From positions 1 to 6,196 of the forward strand of contig JAIHVJ010000116.1 in assembly GCA_022720335.1 (NCBI GenBank): a DNA stretch of 6,196 nucleotides, given 5' to 3'. The position numbers were made by a program, and so were the translations under genes. The stretch is from Collinsella sp. (GTDB taxonomy: Bacteria; Actinomycetota; Coriobacteriia; Coriobacteriales; Coriobacteriaceae). Every line of letters starts with the position of its first letter. Position 1 is the first letter of the stretch. Positions 1-5,368 of the stretch are shown here, in pieces. The notes under the pieces were generated by a model. It saw nothing but the letters and a program-made list of their open reading frames with translations. It searched no databases and was not told the DNA's origin.

Positions 1-647
1 CAAAACTCGGTAAACTTGACCTCCATCACCAGCTTGCCGGGCTCCAGCACGGGCAGCGCGGGCAACGTCGCGTCAAAGATGTCAAAGCTCCCCACCGCCG
101 CACGCACGTTGCTATCAAAGGTAATGCGCACGGTGCCCTCGTCCATCACCCACGGCTCGCGCTCGTAGTCCACGATGGTCCGCGGGCGCATCATATTACA
201 GATGCACTCGATGTAGAACTCGCGACAGAGCGGATAGGGGCTCCTCAGCAAAAAGTCGTAGTCGCCAGCCAGAATCTGCTCAAACTCACCGCGCGTAAGT
301 GGCGCATCCTCCTTGTAAATCCAGCTACCGTACTTCTTTTTGCGCTCGAGCTTAATCACCTTGTCGCTGCCGTTATAGATGCGCACGCGATACTTTTTGC
401 GCATGAGAATACCGGCGTCTTTTTCCTCGTAGGCCGAGTTGCAGTAGTCATCAAAATACAGGCTGCGAATAGTGTAACCGCCCGCTCGCGCATGCTTGTC
501 CAGCTTGAACACCGGCGCCATGCGACAGGCAAGCGCGGCGTGCTCGCCCTCGTTAATGAGATATTTGAGCTCATGGCGGTAACGCTCCTGCGTGGCACGC
601 ACAGGCGGGGCCGCCAAGCGCTCAAGCAGCGCGCTAGCCCTCCTCAT
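1..647 (-). CDS. VTC-domain protein (polyphosphate polymerase-like), 3' end cut by window edge
   Basis: The 215 visible codons run from the ATG at 647 to the left edge without a stop. The translation matches the VTC domain, whose best-known member, yeast Vtc4, makes polyphosphate from ATP inside a triphosphate-tunnel barrel. Charged tunnel-type strands appear in the expected order: RYRHELKYLI (22-31), RSLYFDD (61-67), RKKYRVRIYN (83-92), KLERKK (99-104), VRITFD (173-178) and MEVKF (208-212) with the E-x-K pair E209/K211. There is no signal peptide or membrane segment, and neither an SPX nor a DUF202 domain is visible, so a soluble cytosolic enzyme is likely. Bacterial VTC-domain proteins are usually about 230-260 residues, so little should be missing. 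The start overlaps the end of the CotH gene by 14 nt and has a good ribosome site. Family assignment is strong. The true substrate (ATP to polyphosphate or another triphosphate) is inferred and untested in bacteria of this type. Confidence 0.9.
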   Translation of the reverse strand, partial: MRRASALLERLAAPPVRATQERYRHELKYLINEGEHAALACRMAPVFKLDKHARAGGYTIRSLYFDDYCNSAYEEKDAGILMRKKYRVRIYNGSDKVIKLERKKKYGSWIYKEDAPLTRGEFEQILAGDYDFLLRSPYPLCREFYIECICNMMRPRTIVDYEREPWVMDEGTVRITFDSNVRAAVGSFDIFDATLPALPVLEPGKLVMEVKFTEF

Positions 648-2403
648 ACGTGTCCTCCACGACCTTACCGCCGTCTTGCACGTAAAAGCACTTCACGCCG
701 TAGTGCTTGCCGTCGTCGGTCACATAGTAGTCAAACGCATCTTGCGTAAAGTCGTCGGAGTTGGTGGCACGCACGCGCACAAAAAACTGGCCGGTATCGG
801 GCGCATCACAGGTCACCTCGGGAAGCAGCACGTCCTCGGCCTTAAAGACCACATCGCTTATGGCATAGTCGCGCGCAAGCTCTACGGTGTAGCGAATGTC
901 GCGCGCCTCAAAGTCGTAGGACGCATCCCAGTTAATGCGCAGCTTGCCGTTATCGATCTGCGGCACGCCAATGTAGAACGGCATGGGCTTTTTATAGCTC
1001 TCGCGAAAGCTCTTATAGTTCTCCTCGATCTCGGACGGAATCGCCGCGGCAATCTGCTCGTATTCGTCCTTGGTCACGGGCAGATGCTCCAGGTCGGGCG
1101 CAGCAAAGACAAGCGGCTCCGTGACCTCGCGATAATGCTCGATCATCTTGCTCAGGCGCGCATCGGTCAAATACGAGCGCAAGTCCTTGACGGCACGGTC
1201 GAGTTCGCTGCGGAACGACTTGCTGCGCAACGCGCGGTTGAACAGCACGTTGCCCCAGTAGTTGCTTACGCCGCGCTCCCAGCTCGCATAGTCCGAGAAC
1301 CCCTTCAGGCTCAGCTCAAGCTTACGCAACATGCCGTCGTTATCCCAATCCAAAAAGTACCAGGTATTTGAGTTGAGCGGGCTGTACAGATAGCAGTTAC
1401 GGTTCTGCGTATCGCAGTTGCCCGTCAGGATCTGAAACGCCAACCAATAGACCAGGTTCTCGGTATCAAAGTAGGCGTCGAGCACGTCATCGATCTTTTG
1501 GGATTCGTCGTTGAGTGCATCGAGCATCTCGATGAGCTTGGTGTGGTCCGAGTCGCCCTTAATCTCGAGCATGCCCTCAAAGTTGGCCTGGTTGTAGTCG
1601 GGATCGTCGGCAAGCTTAATGGTGTCCTCGTAGCGATAGAAATCAAAGCTGTTCACCTTGTACAGATGCCCGTTCTTATCCAAGCCGTGCGCCTTAAGCG
1701 CCGTTTTGTTGAGCTGCTCCACCTGCGTAAACAAGCCGTAGTCCTCAAAGGTGTCGTTGGACTTTTCGGTCTGGTCGCACACCCACAGATGCACAAACTG
1801 CGTGCGCAAGCCCATCATCTGGGGAATCCCACGGATAAGGTCGTAGGCCATCTTGTTGCGAAAACGCATACCCTCGCCCATGTGCTTGTTGAGCGCAATC
1901 GCGCGCTGTTGGCGCCAGGTACCCTTGCCCTTTTTGAGCTCTACCTTGTAATTCTTCTGCGTATAACCGCTCGACGTCTGGCCGCGCACCTGCACGGTAG
2001 CATTGGGCGCTTCCTCGCCATAGCCAACCTCGCCGGCCACCGGGCCGTCTTCGTCGCCCGCCTGCAGCAGGCCCATAACCTGATAGCGCGCCACGCCCAT
2101 GTCGGCGTAGTCGTAGACCGAGTACGTATTGATCTCGGCCCAGCTATGATCGGTGTTCTCGGAGCTATTGCCGCGCGAGACCGTCAGGTACATGGTCACA
2201 ATGCCCGAGTCATCATAGACCTCGTAGAGCTCGTCCTTGTCGCGGAGGTGCTTGGTACCGTCCGAGGACTCGGCCTTTTTAATCTTGTCCTGCTTTTTGA
2301 CCTTTTTGGTCGAGGAGTCTTCCTGCACCGAGCAGCCCGAAAGCAACAGCGCACCGGCAGCCGCCTCAATCAGGCGACGGCGAGACATCATCCTATCGGT
2401 CAT
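634..2403 (-). CDS. Secreted CotH kinase-like lipoprotein
   Basis: The 589-residue protein starts with a short lipoprotein signal: basic SRRR (7-10), a hydrophobic stretch and lipobox LSGC with the lipidated Cys at 24. A Lys-rich linker (about 31-44) follows. The CotH kinase domain spans roughly 65-400. It has the family's RGxTSS element (140-145) followed by KNYKVEL (150-156), an RNKMAYDL helix (182-189), and the active-site strings DTQNRN (331-336) and LDWDND (351-356). By analogy with Bacillus CotH, D331 fits the catalytic base and D352/D354 the metal-binding position. Residues about 475-575 look like a fibronectin type III-like beta module. CotH proteins are atypical kinases, known from phosphorylation of spore coat proteins; the target here is unknown. 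The start at 2403 is chosen over in-frame upstream codons (open to 2505) because of the GGGGAGG site and the signal peptide. It overlaps pelG by 11 nt, and its context suggests a role in the Pel-like polymer system. Confidence 0.9.
   Translation of the reverse strand: MTDRMMSRRRLIEAAAGALLLSGCSVQEDSSTKKVKKQDKIKKAESSDGTKHLRDKDELYEVYDDSGIVTMYLTVSRGNSSENTDHSWAEINTYSVYDYADMGVARYQVMGLLQAGDEDGPVAGEVGYGEEAPNATVQVRGQTSSGYTQKNYKVELKKGKGTWRQQRAIALNKHMGEGMRFRNKMAYDLIRGIPQMMGLRTQFVHLWVCDQTEKSNDTFEDYGLFTQVEQLNKTALKAHGLDKNGHLYKVNSFDFYRYEDTIKLADDPDYNQANFEGMLEIKGDSDHTKLIEMLDALNDESQKIDDVLDAYFDTENLVYWLAFQILTGNCDTQNRNCYLYSPLNSNTWYFLDWDNDGMLRKLELSLKGFSDYASWERGVSNYWGNVLFNRALRSKSFRSELDRAVKDLRSYLTDARLSKMIEHYREVTEPLVFAAPDLEHLPVTKDEYEQIAAAIPSEIEENYKSFRESYKKPMPFYIGVPQIDNGKLRINWDASYDFEARDIRYTVELARDYAISDVVFKAEDVLLPEVTCDAPDTGQFFVRVRATNSDDFTQDAFDYYVTDDGKHYGVKCFYVQDGGKVVEDTYEEG
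653..658 (-). promoter_or_regulatory. Ribosome binding site of the VTC-domain gene
   Basis: GGAGGA on the minus strand lies 5 nt before the ATG at 647. It sits inside the last codons of the CotH gene. It decides the VTC start, which would otherwise be ambiguous because the reading frame is buried in the upstream gene. Confidence 0.8.
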
Positions 2404-3937
2404 CAGAACCTCCCCAATGGTTGCGATACACACGGACCACCGTACGCTCAAACCAACCATGCGGCTCACCCTTATGGCGGCCTTCCTCATAGCGCTGCTC
2501 GGCACGATCGAGCAAGCGGCCCAGTTGTGTAAAGCGACCCGTCTTGTCGGTCGCCACCATGGGCTGTTGACTCAGGATACGATACGGCAAGTTGGCGGTA
2601 TAGGTATCGAGCCGGAGCAGCGCCACGATAAAAAACACCGCCGCACCCAACAAAAAGCCAAAGCCATAAAACTGCTGCGGTAAAAGCAACGACACGGCGG
2701 TCGCCAGCCCTGCCACACCGGCAAACAGGCCCGAGGCCAGCATGGCTCCCTTGTAGTCGGTATAGTACAGCAAGATGAGCATCACCGTATTGCCCACGGC
2801 ATACAGACCATAGCCCACGCATAGCGTGCGAAAATACCCGTGCATAAGGCTGTTAAAGCCCAGCGGCAGGGCCGAGAGCACCGTGGTCTCCAGCGAGATG
2901 ACCACCGCGGTCACAAACAGCTGCTTGAGCGCGCAAAACCACAGCTCCCGGTTGAGCGTGGCGAGCATTTCCTCCTCGGCAACCACAATATCGCCCACTA
3001 CGCCGCCGTCGTTAAACAGGCTGTAGTAGTCGCGGTAGCGCGGATAGAAGTTGACCTCGACCGAGACAACAAAGTTGACGGTCGTGACCAGTATCGTCAA
3101 AAACGCGATGAGCGCAGGCACATCGTGGTAGGGCGCACCATAAAACAAGCCCTTGACCTGCACGCCAATGGGACCGGCCCAAATAATCACCAGGTGCGCA
3201 AAGAGCCCCAGGTTGGTAAACAGGCCCGTGAGCGCCAGCGGCATAAACTGATCGAGCCACTGCAAAAAGAGCCAGGGGCTGCGGTCGCTCTGAGGAAAAT
3301 ACCGGTACAGCAGCACCACGTCCCAGGCGAGCATGACGCCGTAGCCCAGGGCGAATGATGCCAACAGCCCCTCGACCGGCGGCAGCCCCAGCGCCAGCGC
3401 GGCAAGACCGAACAGGCACGCCACGCCAATGGCGGCCGCAAAGCTACACAGGATACCACGGTAATCCTTGATGGCCGTGAGATAGCTCATACCGTTCCAG
3501 TTGACGATCATAATGTTGAACAGCCACAGGCATAGCAGCCCCTGCAGCAGCGTGGCGCCCGAGAACAGCAAAAATACGCCGTAGAGCACCGTGCCAGCAA
3601 CCAGCATGATGGCGTTGGAGCCCCAAAACGAGGGCAAGACCTCCTCTTCGCGCTCGGCAAAGAGCATGTCGGCCAAAAAGCGGGTGACCGGCATGGAGAA
3701 AAAGCTCGTGAGCGTAAGCGACGCCAGCAGCGTATAGGTCACCATGCACACCAGCAGATCCTGGTTGGCACGGCCCACACCCCACAGACCGCACAGCACC
3801 AAGATACCCACCTGGAGCAGCACGCCCAGCAGCATCGGGCCCGTGCACACAATGCCGGCGTAGCCATAGGCGCGCATCGTGGCAAACAGGCCCTTGCGCC
3901 TAAACAGGCGCTTGAGCTCAAAACCGATTCCGGCCAC
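2393..3937 (-). CDS. pelG: PelG, Pel exopolysaccharide membrane transporter-like protein
   Basis: The 514-residue polytopic inner-membrane protein begins with the hallmark PelG N-terminus MAGIGFELKRLF, followed by RAYGYAGIVCTGP (22-34). About 12 hydrophobic segments can be seen, near 25-50, 62-88, 106-126, 130-148, 160-182, 189-211, 230-253, 273-292, 336-358, 370-392, 397-419 and 423-443. This fits the MATE/Wzx-like fold assigned to PelG, which with PelD and PelE forms the synthase complex that partners PelF and moves the glycan across the membrane. A hydrophilic tail (about 444-514) with YRILSQQP follows. The protein is longer than Pseudomonas aeruginosa PelG (about 456 residues). The start codon is GTG, three bases after the pelF stop. 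No in-frame ATG fits, and the conserved N-terminus begins exactly there. The 3' end overlaps the CotH gene by 11 nt. No frameshift or truncation was seen. Confidence 0.95.
   Translation of the reverse strand: MAGIGFELKRLFRRKGLFATMRAYGYAGIVCTGPMLLGVLLQVGILVLCGLWGVGRANQDLLVCMVTYTLLASLTLTSFFSMPVTRFLADMLFAEREEEVLPSFWGSNAIMLVAGTVLYGVFLLFSGATLLQGLLCLWLFNIMIVNWNGMSYLTAIKDYRGILCSFAAAIGVACLFGLAALALGLPPVEGLLASFALGYGVMLAWDVVLLYRYFPQSDRSPWLFLQWLDQFMPLALTGLFTNLGLFAHLVIIWAGPIGVQVKGLFYGAPYHDVPALIAFLTILVTTVNFVVSVEVNFYPRYRDYYSLFNDGGVVGDIVVAEEEMLATLNRELWFCALKQLFVTAVVISLETTVLSALPLGFNSLMHGYFRTLCVGYGLYAVGNTVMLILLYYTDYKGAMLASGLFAGVAGLATAVSLLLPQQFYGFGFLLGAAVFFIVALLRLDTYTANLPYRILSQQPMVATDKTGRFTQLGRLLDRAEQRYEEGRHKGEPHGWFERTVVRVYRNHWGGSDDR
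2409..2415 (-). promoter_or_regulatory. Ribosome binding site of the CotH lipoprotein gene
   Basis: GGGGAGG on the minus strand lies 5 nt before the ATG at 2403, within the 3' end of pelG. It supports the MTDRMMSRRR start over the later in-frame ATGs at 2391 and 2388, and over the longer upstream frame. Confidence 0.8.
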
Positions 3938-3940
3938 CGG

Positions 3941-5368
3941 CTACTCCCCCTCTCTGGGCAGGTCAAACGCTTGCGTCGTCTCGTCGTACAGCGCGCGATA
4001 GTTGGCGAGCATCTGCTCGTGCAAGAAGTACGTGGCAACGCGACGCTGGCCGCGCTCCCCCATCTCAATGCGACGAGCGAGGCTTGTGCACATGCGTTCC
4101 ATGGCATCGGCCAAGCCCTTGCGATACATAGGCGGCGTCACAAAACCCGCCACGCCAAAGTCGTCGCCCGGGGCGCCTTCGAGAAGCTCGCGACAGCAGC
4201 CCACCTCGGTCGTCACGCAGGGACGGCGCGCTGCAAGCGACTCCAGCACGCTGAGCGGCTGGCCCTCGGAGATGCTCGTCAAAATGGTAAAGTCGAGCTT
4301 TTCCATGTACTCGACCACGTTGACGCGGCCGGTAAAGATCAGGTCGCGCACGCCCAGGGTTTCGACCAGCGCGTGGCACTCGGCGCCGTACTCCTCGTCG
4401 TCCACGCCGCCCATGATGTGCAGGCGCACCTTGGGCAGGCGCTCGTGCAACTCAAAGAAGGCATAGATCATGGTCTTGACGTCCTTGATGGGCGCCAGAC
4501 GCACTACCGCGCCAATGTCCACCCAGCCGTCATCGGGCTTTAAGGGGATGTCCTTAAAGCGGTCGAACTGGATGCCGTTGGGGATGACCAGGCATTTGTC
4601 CGCATCGCAGCCCATATCGATCTGCGTCTTGCGGGCGTTATGGAACAAACTCGTCACACGGAAGGCGCGGCGATAGATCTCCTCCGAAAGCAGGTAGAAA
4701 AAGCGAATCCAGCGGTCCTTAAATGACGGCACCACCCAATCGGCGCGAATGATCTCTTCCTCGCGCTCGCGGGTATAGATGCCATGCTCGGTCAGCAGCA
4801 CCGGCGCATGGTGAACGCTTGAGCCCAGGCAGGCGAGCAGGCCACCGTAGCCGGTCGAGATGGCATGGTACACATCGGCCACCGGCACCTCGCTGCCCAA
4901 CAGGTAGAGCACGGGCAGCAACATGGAGCGCATGGTATGAAATGCATCGGCAAAGGGCGTGTAGGGATACTCGGCCAGGCACACGTCGCGAAAGATATCC
5001 ATAAAGGCGCGGCTCTGCAAAAACGAGAGCGGATGCACGCGACGGCGGTGGAAGATATCGAATAACACGTCCCAGTCCGGATTGGAGAGCGACACCAGAC
5101 GGCGTAGCGCCTCGCGCTCACGGTCGTTAAAACTGGCTTCATGTTGCTCGCCCGAAAGCCGCAGGGCATCGTCCAGGAACACCTCGTGCACCTCGACCAC
5201 GTTGCCGGGCAGCTCGTAGACAAACTTGCCACGGTCGGCAGCATGCGCGCCGATCACCCACAGCACAAACTCGTGCTCGGGCATGGCCGTAATGTAGCCA
5301 TGCATCCAGGTAGATACGCCGCCGTGCACATAGGGGTAGCAACCCTCGAGTACCAAGCAGATTCTCAT
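3941..5368 (-). CDS. pelF: PelF, GT4-family glycosyltransferase of Pel exopolysaccharide synthesis
   Basis: The 475-residue soluble GT-B enzyme has the PelF N-terminus MRICLVLEGCYPYVHGGVSTW (1-21, with the glycine-rich GGVSTW loop at 16-21). The acceptor-side domain includes TEHGIYTRERE (193-203). The hinge is near VIPNGI (261-266). The donor-binding C-terminal half shows R290 and K295 in VRLAPIKD, HIMGG (317-321), FTGRV (345-349), and the GT4 E-x7-E motif with E368 and E376 in SEGQPLSVLES. PelF of Pseudomonas is a cytosolic transferase that uses a UDP-sugar to build the Pel polymer and works with PelG. The key residues are all present, so the enzyme should be active; which sugar it uses cannot be told from the sequence. 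The ATG overlaps the stop of the deacetylase-like gene (ATGA, 4 nt) and pelG follows after 3 nt, so the three genes should be translated in step. Confidence 0.96.
   Translation of the reverse strand: MRICLVLEGCYPYVHGGVSTWMHGYITAMPEHEFVLWVIGAHAADRGKFVYELPGNVVEVHEVFLDDALRLSGEQHEASFNDREREALRRLVSLSNPDWDVLFDIFHRRRVHPLSFLQSRAFMDIFRDVCLAEYPYTPFADAFHTMRSMLLPVLYLLGSEVPVADVYHAISTGYGGLLACLGSSVHHAPVLLTEHGIYTREREEEIIRADWVVPSFKDRWIRFFYLLSEEIYRRAFRVTSLFHNARKTQIDMGCDADKCLVIPNGIQFDRFKDIPLKPDDGWVDIGAVVRLAPIKDVKTMIYAFFELHERLPKVRLHIMGGVDDEEYGAECHALVETLGVRDLIFTGRVNVVEYMEKLDFTILTSISEGQPLSVLESLAARRPCVTTEVGCCRELLEGAPGDDFGVAGFVTPPMYRKGLADAMERMCTSLARRIEMGERGQRRVATYFLHEQMLANYRALYDETTQAFDLPREGE
3944..3951 (-). promoter_or_regulatory. 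Ribosome binding site of pelG
   Basis: AGGGGGAG on the minus strand covers the last codons of pelF and lies 6 nt before the GTG start at 3937. It supports use of this non-ATG start and coupling of pelG translation to termination of pelF. Confidence 0.8.

Noticed and set aside
356..625. Minus-strand ORF (89 codons) in another frame within the VTC gene
   Set aside because: The overlapping frame from 647 gives an uninterrupted VTC domain with all expected strands; the alternative has arginine/serine/threonine-rich out-of-frame composition.
592..1371. Plus-strand ORF (259 codons) opposite the 3' half of CotH
   Set aside because: Same in-register antisense effect; no plausible ribosome site or domain, and the opposite strand is a convincing gene.
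634..2403. Spore-coat role for the CotH protein
   Set aside because: No other spore gene is present, the operon is exopolysaccharide-related, and the likely actinobacterial host is not expected to form endospores. Only the fold is shared.
2404..2505. N-terminal extension of the CotH gene to an upstream in-frame start at 2505
   Set aside because: It would add 34 residues before a clear lipoprotein signal peptide and lengthen the overlap with pelG to over 100 nt. The GGGGAGG site points to the ATG at 2403.
1498..2532. Long plus-strand ORF (344 codons) opposite the CotH gene
   Set aside because: It is exactly codon-aligned antisense to CotH for most of its length. It stays open because sense TTA, CTA and TCA codons are rare. 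Its translation is rich in L, H, A, R and V with no recognisable domain, and the sense strand has clear family motifs.
2840..3358. Plus-strand ORF (172 codons) opposite pelG
   Set aside because: Codon-aligned antisense shadow of pelG membrane segments; the product would be hydrophilic with no known motif.
3971..4543. Plus-strand ORF (190 codons) opposite the C-terminal half of pelF
   Set aside because: Codon-aligned antisense shadow of a highly conserved glycosyltransferase domain.
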